Shown: piece after piece, positions 8,119 through 14,447 of the stretch
Layout: each line of letters opens with the position of its first letter
Numbering within the stretch: position 1 is the stretch's first letter
NCBI GenBank assembly: GCA_021604605.1
Contig: BQJH01000047.1
Location: forward strand, 1-14,447
DNA: 14,447 nt
Direction of reading: 5' to 3'
From: Hyphococcus sp.
GTDB lineage: Bacteria > Pseudomonadota > Alphaproteobacteria > Caulobacterales > Parvularculaceae
Position numbers and translations under genes: made by a program
Notes under the pieces: model-generated
Databases searched by the model: none
Seen by the model: only the letters and a program-made list of their open reading frames with translations
What the model was told of the DNA's origin: nothing

Positions 8119-9206
8119 ATCCCGCGCAAGGCATATTCACACTCTATGTGGGCCGGATGTTCTTTATTCGGTTTATCGGGCTGTTGTTATTTTTCGTGAT
8201 CCTTTTGCAGATGCTGGACCTCCTCAACAACTCAAGTGAAATTCTCGCGGCGCAAGGCGCCGGCAGCGATTCTCTGTTGCGGTATCTGAAATTGCGCTCC
8301 CCGCAAATCGTCAGTCAGTTTACCCCCTTCGCCGCTTTGCTTGGGATTGTCGTGACGCTTGCCGGTCTTAGCCATACAAGCGAAATCACCATTATGCGCT
8401 CGGCCGGAATGTCGGTGCACCGGGTGCTCTTTCCGTTCGGGTTCATTTGCGCCCTGATCGCAACCAGCCATTTCATCTTCAATGAAGCCGTTACGGTGAA
8501 ATCATCTGAAGCGCTCGATTATTGGCGGGCAAATGATTTTGCCGTAGACCTCGAAAAAGATACGGGCACGCGAACCAATATTTGGGTTGAGTTTGACGGG
8601 GAATTTATCTCCGCAGACAGTGCAGCGCGTTTTGGTGATGCGGTCTTACTAAGCGGTGTCACCATTCGCAATTTCGACCCTGTACGCCTGACCTCCAATG
8701 TAATTGAAGCGCGCGCCGCGCGCCACGAAGACGGCGTCTGGCGTTTGTTCGGCGTCACTAATTTAGACGCAGAAACGCTTGAGACGACGAACACGCCGGA
8801 AGCGTTATGGACCAATAGCCTGAACCCTGAGCTCTTATTCGCGCTGACTTTAAAACCGGATCAAACACCCTTGGGTGAGCTTTTTAAAAAAATCGACCAA
8901 TTGCGTGAGGACCGGGCTGACACACGCGAAGCCATGACCTCTTTCCTGGGGCGGTTTTCAAAACCCATGGCGACATTAATTATGCCGCTTCTAGGGGCCA
9001 TCGCCGGATTTGGCGTCCATCGCCAGGGCGTCCTGCTGGCGCGCACTGTCACTGGCGCCAGCCTTGGCTTTACTTATTTCGTAGCCGAAAGCCTTTCGCT
9101 CGCCCTTGGGAAACTAGGCGTATTACCAGCCATTATTGGTTCATTTTTCCCCTTGGTCCTGTTCATGGTTGTTGGCTTTTCCATCCTCCTGGCAATGGAA
9201 AACTAG
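8115..9206 (+). CDS. lptG: LPS export ABC transporter permease LptG
   Basis: LptG is the partner permease of LptF in the LptB2FG lipopolysaccharide extractor. It has 363 residues, the normal length. Membrane segments are at about 15-35, 66-85 and 102-120, then a periplasmic jellyroll (about 130-255), then segments at 282-302, 310-332 and 337-360. The coupling segment SEITIMRSAGMSVHRVLFP (89-107) is the diagnostic LptG/YjgQ motif that contacts the LptB ATPase. The gene overlaps lptF by four bases. The lptD-surA-pdxA-ksgA cluster that often follows lptFG in alphaproteobacteria is not present; flbT comes next after 130 bases. Confidence 0.95.
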   Translation: MNPAQGIFTLYVGRMFFIRFIGLLLFFVILLQMLDLLNNSSEILAAQGAGSDSLLRYLKLRSPQIVSQFTPFAALLGIVVTLAGLSHTSEITIMRSAGMSVHRVLFPFGFICALIATSHFIFNEAVTVKSSEALDYWRANDFAVDLEKDTGTRTNIWVEFDGEFISADSAARFGDAVLLSGVTIRNFDPVRLTSNVIEARAARHEDGVWRLFGVTNLDAETLETTNTPEALWTNSLNPELLFALTLKPDQTPLGELFKKIDQLREDRADTREAMTSFLGRFSKPMATLIMPLLGAIAGFGVHRQGVLLARTVTGASLGFTYFVAESLSLALGKLGVLPAIIGSFFPLVLFMVVGFSILLAMEN

Positions 9207-9253
9207 CGCTTATTTTACATCGCTCCTGATTCACGGCTTTTTAAACTTTCCCG

Positions 9254-9282
9254 TTAAAGTTGTCTCATATACACTTTATAGT
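9254..9282 (+). promoter_or_regulatory. Possible promoter of flbT
   Basis: TTAAAG at 9254-9259 is followed, after 17 bases, by TATAGT at 9277-9282. The -10 match is good and the -35 match poor. A 6-base inverted repeat, AACTTT/AAAGTT (9244-9249 and 9256-9261), overlaps the -35 side. The 130-base gap after lptG would allow independent transcription of flbT. This is pattern matching only. Confidence 0.3.
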
Positions 9283-9322
9283 TGCATTTCTTGCTTCACT
9301 CGCGAAATAATGGAGCTGCAAC

Positions 9323-9330
9323 AGGGGAAG
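9323..9330 (+). promoter_or_regulatory. Ribosome-binding site of flbT
   Basis: AGGGGAAG ends six bases before the ATG at 9337. It fixes the flbT start there rather than at the in-frame ATGs at 9136 (inside lptG) or 9310. Confidence 0.65.
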
Positions 9331-9336
9331 AACCGC

Positions 9337-9789
9337 ATGGCCGGATTAATCTTAAAACTGCGCCCACGCGAGCAGCTAATGATCAATGGCGTCATCATCG
9401 AGAACGGCGACGCCAAAGCAAAGCTGCTAATCAAGACGGAAAATGCCAACATTTTACGTATGCGCGACGCGATGAAACCAGAAGAAGCCACAACACCGCT
9501 CAAGCGCGCCTACTATGTGATCCAGCTTGCCGTTGGCGGACAACTACCGCCGCCACAGGCAAAATTGTTGGTCGAACATACGCTGCAGCACTATCCCGGA
9601 CAGGGCGCTGAGCAGCTCTATCAGACGGTTAATAAGTTTATCGTGCAGGATGATTTTTATAAGGCCATGCGGTTTTTGGGTGAAAAGATCACTGAAGATG
9701 AAACTGTCGACACAGCCCATAACGCGGTATTTCATGAAGAAAGCTTCGATCAACCCGCGCGACGCGAGCGCATGGCTGCTCAGCGTTAA
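9337..9789 (+). CDS. flbT: Flagellar biosynthesis repressor FlbT
   Basis: FlbT in Caulobacter binds the 5' untranslated region of flagellin mRNA and destabilises it until the hook is assembled; in some alphaproteobacteria it instead activates flagellin production. The 150-residue product from this start matches family length. Family features are the N-terminal LILKLRPREQLMINGVIIENG (4-24), then RMRDAMKPEEATTPLKRAYY (41-60), and a helical C-terminal half containing FIVQDDFYKAMRFLGE. The open frame extends 67 codons upstream into lptG, but the strong ribosome-binding site and the family N-terminus point to 9337. No flaF, flagellin or other flagellar gene is in the window, so this copy is separated from its usual partners. 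Confidence 0.9.
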   Translation: MAGLILKLRPREQLMINGVIIENGDAKAKLLIKTENANILRMRDAMKPEEATTPLKRAYYVIQLAVGGQLPPPQAKLLVEHTLQHYPGQGAEQLYQTVNKFIVQDDFYKAMRFLGEKITEDETVDTAHNAVFHEESFDQPARRERMAAQR

Positions 9790-9818
9790 ATCTCCACCGC
9801 CCTCGATGGCGTCTCAAT

Positions 9819-9838
9819 AGCCGTCACGGCTTGTTCTT
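9819..9838 (+). terminator. Possible weak intrinsic terminator after flbT
   Basis: AGCCG-tca-CGGCT (9819-9831) forms a 5-base-pair stem with a three-base loop, followed by TGTTCTT. The stem is short, so this is at best a weak terminator or attenuator in the 77 bases between flbT and mtaB. Confidence 0.35.
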
Positions 9839-9866
9839 AGCGCCCGCATGGCCCAAATAGCGCCTC

Positions 9867-11159
9867 ATGAATGCGCAAACGGATATCATTTCCCTGGGCT
9901 GTCGGCTCAACGCTGTTGAAAGCGAGGCAATGCGACGCCACGCTGATAAGGCAGGGCTACGCGATGCGGTCGTGATCAACAGCTGTGCCGTCACCAATGA
10001 AGCCGTGCGCGCGACCCGCCAGCAAATCCGCAAGGCCCGCCGCGCCCAGCCTAATGCACGCGTCATTGTTACAGGTTGCGCCGCCCAGACAAACCCGGAT
10101 GATTTTGCCGCCATGCCTGAAGTCGATGCTGTTATCGGCAATCAGGAAAAACTTGATTTCGCTCAATGGCAAACTCTCGCTGAAAGCAATAACGATACAG
10201 ATGCGACGTCAGTTCACGTCAACGACATCATGTCTGTTCGCGAAACTGCCGGACACCTGATTGACGGCTATGGCGATCGCGCGCGTGCTTTTTTACAGAT
10301 ACAAAATGGCTGCGACCATCGCTGTACATTTTGTATCATCCCTTATGGGCGCGGTAATTCGCGATCTGTCCCTGTTAATGTTGCTGTTGAACACGCACAG
10401 CGGCTTGTTGCCTCAGGCCACCGCGAAATCGTTCTAACGGGCGTGGATATAACATCTTATGGAGCGGACCTTGATGGGGCGCCAACGCTCGGCACTCTTG
10501 TTGAAGCGATCCTCACTCATGTGCCAGAACTATTCCGCCTTCGCCTTTCTTCTATTGACGGCGCCGAGATCGATCAAAAACTGTTTGACTTGATCGCTCG
10601 CGATATGCGCATCGCCCCATACTTACATCTATCCCTGCAAGCAGGTGATAATTTGATCCTGAAACGGATGAAACGACGCCATAGCCGGGAACAGGCGATT
10701 GAACTTTGCCACGCGATAAGGCGACTGCGGCGCGATGTGGCGTTTGGCGCTGACATTATCACTGGCTTCCCAACAGAAGACGATGAGATGTTCCAACGCT
10801 CGCTGAACATCGTAGATGAGGCAGGTTTGCAATATCTGCACGTTTTCCCATTCTCTCCCCGCGAAGGAACGCCCGCCGCCCGTATGCCGCAATTACCGCG
10901 CCCCGTCATCAAAGAACGTGCGGGACGCTTGCGAGATAAAGGCCAATCGGCTCTCCATCACTTTCTTGACAGTCTGATTGGGCGCGAGGAAATCTCGGTT
11001 CTGGAAAGTGGCGGCCGGGCGCGCCTTGGCAATTTTGCAAGCGTAAAATTAGACCCAATAAAATCACCATCGCCCGAGACGCAAGACGGGCTCGCCAACA
11101 TTCGCCTTACGGCGAGGGATGGAGATATGTTACGCGGAGAAATCATTTCCCCGCCATGA
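9867..11159 (+). CDS. mtaB: tRNA t6A37 methylthiotransferase MtaB
   Basis: MtaB is a radical-SAM enzyme that adds a methylthio group to N6-threonylcarbamoyladenosine at position 37 of ANN-decoding tRNAs, giving ms2t6A. The 430-residue protein has the N-terminal UPF0004 domain with its three iron-sulfur cysteines: Cys12 (SLGCRLN), Cys40 (INSCAVTNEA) and Cys71 (VTGCAAQ). The radical-SAM cluster NGCDHRCTFCIIPYGRG (147-163) has Cys149, Cys153 and Cys156. VLTGVDITSYG and LSLQAGDNLILKRMKRRH follow, typical of MtaB rather than MiaB or RimO. A TRAM-like RNA-binding tail probably occupies the last 60 residues. In many alphaproteobacteria dapF precedes mtaB; here flbT does. ftsY follows, the usual partner. 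Confidence 0.95.
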   Translation: MNAQTDIISLGCRLNAVESEAMRRHADKAGLRDAVVINSCAVTNEAVRATRQQIRKARRAQPNARVIVTGCAAQTNPDDFAAMPEVDAVIGNQEKLDFAQWQTLAESNNDTDATSVHVNDIMSVRETAGHLIDGYGDRARAFLQIQNGCDHRCTFCIIPYGRGNSRSVPVNVAVEHAQRLVASGHREIVLTGVDITSYGADLDGAPTLGTLVEAILTHVPELFRLRLSSIDGAEIDQKLFDLIARDMRIAPYLHLSLQAGDNLILKRMKRRHSREQAIELCHAIRRLRRDVAFGADIITGFPTEDDEMFQRSLNIVDEAGLQYLHVFPFSPREGTPAARMPQLPRPVIKERAGRLRDKGQSALHHFLDSLIGREEISVLESGGRARLGNFASVKLDPIKSPSPETQDGLANIRLTARDGDMLRGEIISPP

Positions 11160-11220
11160 GCTTAACCTCCTCCACAGTCTTATTTTTCATCTCATCAAAA
11201 TTCACCCAGGTAATATAAAC

Positions 11221-12441
11221 GTGTCGAACAACTTCCTCTCCGGCATTTTTGGCAAGAAGAAAAAAGCGGAAGAAGCACCGCTTGCGGACGATCAGACGAA
11301 CGCACACATAAATGCTGAGAACAGCGACAAGGAAGCTCCGCATCAATCTGAACCAACAAGCCAGCCTCCTGAAGCTGACGCGCCCATAGCCCCGCCCGAA
11401 CCAGAAGCTCAAGAAACAACGCAGCAAGTGATGCCGCCATCGGCGGCCGCCCCTGACACATCGGCGATTAGTCAAAGGGAACCAATTGCCCAAGAAGGCG
11501 TTGAGCAACCCGAAGAGAAAAAATCCGGTTGGCTGTCGCGCCTGACCCAGGGGTTGTCAAAATCATCATCAAAGCTGACCGAAGGCGTCAGCGCGATTTT
11601 CACCAAGCGCAAACTTGATGATGGAACAATTGAAGAGCTTGAAGATCTGCTGATTACCTCAGATCTTGGCGTACCGGCAGCAGCGCAAATCACGACAGCG
11701 CTCGCCAAAGACAGGTACGACAAAGAAATATCTGACACCGAAGTCAAGGAAGCCTTGGCGAATGAGATCGCCAGCATCCTGACGCCACTAGAAAAACCGC
11801 TCACGCTCAACGAGACAAACAAGCCGCATGTCATCTTGATGATCGGCGTCAATGGCGCCGGGAAAACCACGACGATAGGCAAGCTGGCGCAAAAGTTTAA
11901 AGCAGACGGCAAGAGCGTGATGCTGGCTGCGGGCGATACATTCCGCGCGGCGGCGATTGAACAGCTGACCGTCTGGGGGGAGCGCACAAATACGCCTGTG
12001 ATCGCTCGTGATGTCGGCGCCGATGCAGCCGGGTTGGCCTTCGACGCCGTTAAAGCCGCTCAAGAAGCAGGCAGCGATGTTTTGATGATCGACACTGCCG
12101 GACGCCTTCAAAACAAGACCGCCCTGATGGATGAGCTGGCAAAAATAGTCCGGGTATTGAAAAAGCTTGATGAGACAGCGCCCCATGATGTTGTGCTCGT
12201 TCTCGACGCAACTGTGGGACAGAACGCGATCAGCCAGGCGCAGGTTTTCTCCGATGTCGCAGGCGTGACAGGCCTTGTCATGACAAAGCTTGACGGCACC
12301 GCGCGCGGCGGCGTGTTGGTGGCGCTGGCGGAAAAGTTTAAGCTCCCTATCCACTATATTGGCGTCGGTGAGGACGTCGATGATCTACAGGACTTTAAGG
12401 CTATAAATTTTGCGAAGGCCCTTGTCGGGGCTGGCGAATAA
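11221..12441 (+). CDS. ftsY: Signal recognition particle receptor FtsY
   Basis: FtsY docks SRP-ribosome complexes at the inner membrane for co-translational insertion of membrane proteins. I place the start at the GTG at 11221, giving 406 residues that begin SNNFLSGIFGKKKK after the initiator, the usual short amphipathic/basic FtsY N-terminus. An AGG lies 10 bases upstream. The open frame extends to an ATG at 11119 inside mtaB, which seems less likely. Residues about 15-95 are an acidic, Pro/Gln-rich A region. The NG GTPase domain follows: P-loop GVNGAGKTT (209-217), DTFRAAA (239-245), DTAGR (291-295) and TKLDG (355-359), ending with the conserved GVGEDVDDLQDF. All GTPase motifs are intact. 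Confidence 0.95.
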   Translation: MSNNFLSGIFGKKKKAEEAPLADDQTNAHINAENSDKEAPHQSEPTSQPPEADAPIAPPEPEAQETTQQVMPPSAAAPDTSAISQREPIAQEGVEQPEEKKSGWLSRLTQGLSKSSSKLTEGVSAIFTKRKLDDGTIEELEDLLITSDLGVPAAAQITTALAKDRYDKEISDTEVKEALANEIASILTPLEKPLTLNETNKPHVILMIGVNGAGKTTTIGKLAQKFKADGKSVMLAAGDTFRAAAIEQLTVWGERTNTPVIARDVGADAAGLAFDAVKAAQEAGSDVLMIDTAGRLQNKTALMDELAKIVRVLKKLDETAPHDVVLVLDATVGQNAISQAQVFSDVAGVTGLVMTKLDGTARGGVLVALAEKFKLPIHYIGVGEDVDDLQDFKAINFAKALVGAGE

Positions 12442-12477
12442 TCAAACTCTCTTTGTAGAGTATCTGGAGTATTTAAG

Positions 12478-13191
12478 ATGAGCGAGTCTTCCCCTTCCCC
12501 GAAACGGCTATCCGGCGGCGCCAAGCTTGCCGTTGATATGGGGCCGCTCGCGGTTTTCATGATTGCATATTTTCTGGGGCGCAAACTGGCGCCAATTGCA
12601 GGCGGTCTTGTCGGTCAAGACTGGACCATTGCAGAGGGCGAAGAGATGTATCTCGCCATTGGCTTGTTTATGCCATCCTTCTTGGCGGCATTCATATATT
12701 CTGTCTGGAAGGAGCGCCGTGTGGCGCCTATGCTAATGGTTACTGGCGTGATCGTCGGTGTATTAGGATCGCTAACATTAATCCTGCACAATAAGACCTT
12801 CTTCTACATGAAGCCGACTATCGCTTACACAATGTTTGCCGCCGTGTTGGCGGGCGGCCTCATGGCAAAAAGAAACTTTCTCAAACTTGTCTTTGATGGC
12901 GCCCTGCACTTGCCTGATGATGCATGGAAAACATTGACGCAGCGCTATGCAGTCTTTTTTGCTGTCCTTGCAATCTCCAATGAAATTGCATGGCGATACC
13001 TCATGCGCGATTGCGACCTCACAGGTGACGGCGGCGCTTGCTCAGGGGAGAAACATTGGGTCAATCTGAAAGTCTTCGGCTTTACGATCGCCAGTCTGGT
13101 GTTCACAGCATTGCAGACCCCGCTCATCGCAAAGCACATGCCTCAAGAAGAAGATGATGATGCGGCGAACGAATCCGACCCAAAGAGCTAA
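12478..13191 (+). CDS. yciB: Inner-membrane septation protein YciB/IspZ
   Basis: This polytopic protein of the YciB (IspZ, septation protein A) family is implicated in cell-envelope maintenance and division; its biochemical role is unresolved. It has 237 residues with about five hydrophobic segments. Hallmarks are VDMGPLAVFMIAYF (19-32), the signature GSLTLILHNKTFFYMKPT (97-114), and WVNLKVFG (194-201). Between NEIAWR (168-173) and WVNLKVFG there is an unusually long, polar loop with cysteines at 179 and 188 and several glycines. An acidic tail (EEDDD) ends the protein. A GGAG ribosome-binding site lies eight bases before the ATG. It follows ftsY by 36 bases, a common alphaproteobacterial pairing, and its last four bases overlap the converging Nudix gene. 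Confidence 0.93.
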   Translation: MSESSPSPKRLSGGAKLAVDMGPLAVFMIAYFLGRKLAPIAGGLVGQDWTIAEGEEMYLAIGLFMPSFLAAFIYSVWKERRVAPMLMVTGVIVGVLGSLTLILHNKTFFYMKPTIAYTMFAAVLAGGLMAKRNFLKLVFDGALHLPDDAWKTLTQRYAVFFAVLAISNEIAWRYLMRDCDLTGDGGACSGEKHWVNLKVFGFTIASLVFTALQTPLIAKHMPQEEDDDAANESDPKS

Positions 13192-13721
13192 AGACCGTCT
13201 TCCGGGTTCGTAAAAGGCGCGAAGTTATTTTTCCCCATACTTTCGCGATAATGGCGCAGCGCCCACCCGGCAGAGGGAAAAGCCATATCAGCCCAGGGAA
13301 TATCGTCCCAATCATAAAGGGCGACAGCTTCTGATTCCGGCCCGGCGGATATCTCAGGTGACGCAAGCCGGGCGCGATACATCAGCTGCACCTGTGAAAT
13401 CCGTGGGACGCTGTATATGGCGAGCAATCGCTCCAGATGAAGACGCGCGCGAGCCTCCTCCCAAGCCTCTCTGACAGCGCCTTCTTCCGGTGTTTCCTTC
13501 ACCTCCAGATACCCTGCGGGTAAGGTCCAGTAGCCCTTACGCGGCTCTATGGCGCGCTTGCACAGAAGAATCTTGTCTTCCCAAAGCGCCACTGACCCCA
13601 CAACGATCTTTGGATTTTGATAATCGATAAAGCCACATGATGTGCAAACCGCACGTTCACGATCATCACCCGGTGGAATTTCTTGTACAAATTGAGGCGT
13701 ATTTTTCAGACTGTCAGTCAT
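13188..13721 (-). CDS. Nudix hydrolase with reduced N-terminal zinc ribbon
   Basis: This 177-residue cytosolic Nudix (COG1051-like) protein is predicted to hydrolyse a nucleoside-diphosphate-linked substrate, identity unknown. The Nudix box runs from Gly70 through Glu76, Arg84, Glu85, Glu88 and Glu89, inside GYWTLPAGYLEV and REAWEEARARL. The catalytic glutamates are present. The Gly of the classical EExGU end is replaced, which I believe is usual in this subfamily. Downstream, YSVPRISQVQLMYRARL (103-119) is also subfamily-typical. The N-terminal Nudix_N_2-type zinc ribbon normally has two CxxC pairs; only one, Cys26-Thr-Ser-Cys29, is present. An in-frame stop at 13743-13745 on the minus strand excludes an upstream extension. 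It converges on yciB with a 4-base overlap and is divergent from marR. Confidence 0.93.
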   Translation of the reverse strand: MTDSLKNTPQFVQEIPPGDDRERAVCTSCGFIDYQNPKIVVGSVALWEDKILLCKRAIEPRKGYWTLPAGYLEVKETPEEGAVREAWEEARARLHLERLLAIYSVPRISQVQLMYRARLASPEISAGPESEAVALYDWDDIPWADMAFPSAGWALRHYRESMGKNNFAPFTNPEDGL

Positions 13722-13738
13722 GATTTTTGACCCATTAT

Positions 13739-13785
13739 TCTGCTACGGATGATCTAGATACCAAGTGGTTCGTTAGCAGATCATC
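13739..13785. repeat. Two nested inverted repeats, possible operator
   Basis: TCTGCTA (13739-13745) is the reverse complement of TAGCAGA (13774-13780). GATGATCT (13748-13755) is the reverse complement of AGATCATC (13778-13785). The right arms overlap by three bases, so the two pairings are mutually exclusive as hairpins, but both could be protein-binding sites. The repeat lies just upstream of the Nudix start and on the marR side of the divergent region, so a regulator-binding role is possible. No experimental or family evidence is available from the sequence alone. Confidence 0.4.
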
Positions 13786-13820
13786 AGGATAGGGTCTAAC
13801 CCTCAACAATGTGACCTGGT

Positions 13821-14039
13821 GTGGCAATTTTGTTGGTGACGAATGAAACCAAATCCTATATCAAGCGCGCATCTAAACTGTCCGCGCCGGGTATATTTGT
13901 GCAATTCAAGTGTAATCGCTCTAATTTGTCCGCAGGATATCGCGCCCGTTTCGATGACCTAAAAATGGGGCCCAAAGGTGGGAGCCAATGGTGGGAGCCG
14001 ATGAAGGCGTATCATTTGTATGAATTCGACACAGCCTAA
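13821..14039 (+). CDS. Doubtful 72-codon open frame
   Basis: A GTG-initiated frame of 72 codons fills the space before marR and ends 15 bases upstream of it. The product would start MAILLVTNETKSYIKRASK and end EPMKAYHLYEFDTA. I recognise no family, signal peptide, membrane segment or motif. There is no convincing ribosome-binding site. A 13-base tandem repeat lies inside it and would shift the frame if one copy were lost, which argues against a conserved coding sequence. It may be non-coding leader sequence for marR, or a small lineage-specific gene. Confidence 0.25.
   Translation: MAILLVTNETKSYIKRASKLSAPGIFVQFKCNRSNLSAGYRARFDDLKMGPKGGSQWWEPMKAYHLYEFDTA
13833..13862 (+). promoter_or_regulatory. 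Possible marR promoter
   Basis: TTGGTG (13833-13838) and TATATC (13857-13862) are separated by 18 bases. Both are partial matches to a sigma-70 type promoter. If used, transcription would give marR a leader of roughly 180 bases. The assignment is weak. Confidence 0.22.
13977..14002 (+). repeat. Tandem 13-base repeat
   Basis: GGTGGGAGCCAAT (13977-13989) is followed directly by GGTGGGAGCCGAT (13990-14002), matching at 12 of 13 positions. The period is not a multiple of three. It looks like a recent local duplication within the region upstream of marR. Confidence 0.7.
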
Positions 14040-14054
14040 ATAACGGAGAATTGA

Positions 14055-14447
14055 ATGGCTTATTCGCTGAAAAGCTCACCGGGTCACCTTTTGCGTCGCG
14101 CCCAACAATACGCCCATGATCTTTATTCTAAAGAAGTTGGCAATGCTGGCCCAACACCGCGCCAGTTTGAGGTGTTGCACGTTGTCTCTCAGAATTCCGG
14201 CCTGAGCCAGACAGATCTTGTCCACCACACAGGGATCGACCGCTCAACCCTTGCTGACATGATTGCCCGGATGATTAAAAAAGGCCTTCTATCACGCAAG
14301 CGCACAAAAGAAGACGCCCGCGCAAATGCTGTCAGCATTACGGCTGCCGGTAAGCGGATGCTGAAATCTGCTGAGTCTAAGGTGAACAAATCGGACAATG
14401 CTGTCCTGAAAGTGCTGCCAAAAACACAGCAGGCCGGCTTCATGAAG
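14055..14447 (+). CDS. MarR-family transcriptional regulator, 3' truncated by window end
   Basis: The first 131 codons of a winged-helix regulator are present, and the frame stays open to the last base of the window. MarR features are a dimerisation helix (about 8-27), the TPRQFEVLHVVSQ segment (34-46), helix SQTDLVHHTG (51-60), recognition helix IDRSTLADMIARMIKKGLL (61-79), and a wing with KEDARANAVSIT (85-96) followed by AAGKRML. The position equivalent to the conserved wing DxR is D88-A-R, so DNA contact is likely preserved. An excellent GGAG ribosome-binding site lies six bases before the ATG. The ligand and targets are unknown. The divergent Nudix gene and the repeats between them are candidate targets. 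About 10-20 residues are probably missing at the C-terminus. Confidence 0.9.
   Translation, partial: MAYSLKSSPGHLLRRAQQYAHDLYSKEVGNAGPTPRQFEVLHVVSQNSGLSQTDLVHHTGIDRSTLADMIARMIKKGLLSRKRTKEDARANAVSITAAGKRMLKSAESKVNKSDNAVLKVLPKTQQAGFMK

Noticed and set aside
9282..9293. TTGC elements upstream of flbT as a sigma-54 flagellar promoter
   Set aside because: The required GG of the -24 element is missing at the proper spacing.
9136..9336. 67-codon extension of flbT into lptG
   Set aside because: It overlaps the end of lptG, and a strong ribosome-binding site with a family-typical N-terminus is present at 9337.
11119..11220. 34-codon N-terminal extension of FtsY beginning inside mtaB
   Set aside because: The FtsY N-terminus normally starts just before the GxFxKKKK-like basic segment. 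The GTG at 11221 fits this, and the upstream codons look like read-through of non-coding frame.
11143..12354. Minus-strand open frames of 88-188 codons opposite ftsY
   Set aside because: They are mirror frames of a gene with complete GTPase motifs, and their translations show no recognisable domain.
12447..12462. ACTCT/AGAGT hairpin between ftsY and yciB as a terminator
   Set aside because: The stem has only five AT-rich pairs with no T-tract, and it sits just before the yciB ribosome-binding site.

Overview
The window reads as a chromosomal housekeeping segment of an alphaproteobacterium with roughly 50-55% GC by eye. FlbT is essentially an alphaproteobacterial protein, and LppC/RsmI/YraN/GshB, LptF/LptG and MtaB/FtsY/YciB are all diderm cell-envelope or translation genes in alphaproteobacterial-style arrangements. 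I cannot name the genus. I see no mobile element, CRISPR array, tRNA or rRNA gene.

Layout. On the minus strand at the left edge lie the first 31 codons of an exported protein (1-93) and, upstream of it, the lipoprotein LppC/LpoA-like penicillin-binding-protein activator (136-1473). A divergent intergenic region (1474-1578) separates these from a long run of plus-strand genes. In order they are rsmI-yraN (4-base overlap), a dual-BON outer-membrane lipoprotein of the DolP/YraP type, gshB, a GT4 glycosyltransferase, an unrecognised polytopic membrane protein, lptF-lptG (4-base overlap), flbT, mtaB, ftsY and yciB/ispZ. A minus-strand Nudix hydrolase converges on yciB with a 4-base overlap. It is followed by a 333-base region holding inverted repeats, a 13-base tandem repeat and a doubtful 72-codon frame. 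The window ends inside a plus-strand MarR-family regulator.

How the genes work together. Much of the segment serves the envelope: peptidoglycan synthase activation (LppC), outer-membrane integrity (BON lipoprotein), LPS export (LptF/LptG), probable glycolipid or polysaccharide synthesis (GT4 enzyme and its membrane neighbour), membrane protein targeting (FtsY) and septation or envelope maintenance (YciB). Translation fidelity is served by RsmI (16S rRNA C1402 2'-O-methylation) and MtaB (ms2t6A37 in tRNA). GshB makes glutathione. FlbT, a post-transcriptional regulator of flagellin, stands alone without flagellar neighbours.

Nothing here amounts to a clearly undescribed system. The points most worth a second look are the GT4/membrane-protein pair beside lptFG, the orphan flbT, a cysteine-bearing insertion in YciB, the half-lost zinc ribbon of the Nudix protein, and the repeat-bearing nudix-marR intergenic region. 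Several gene starts were set downstream of the longest open frame, at 2944, 9337 and 11221, using Shine-Dalgarno sequences and family N-termini.
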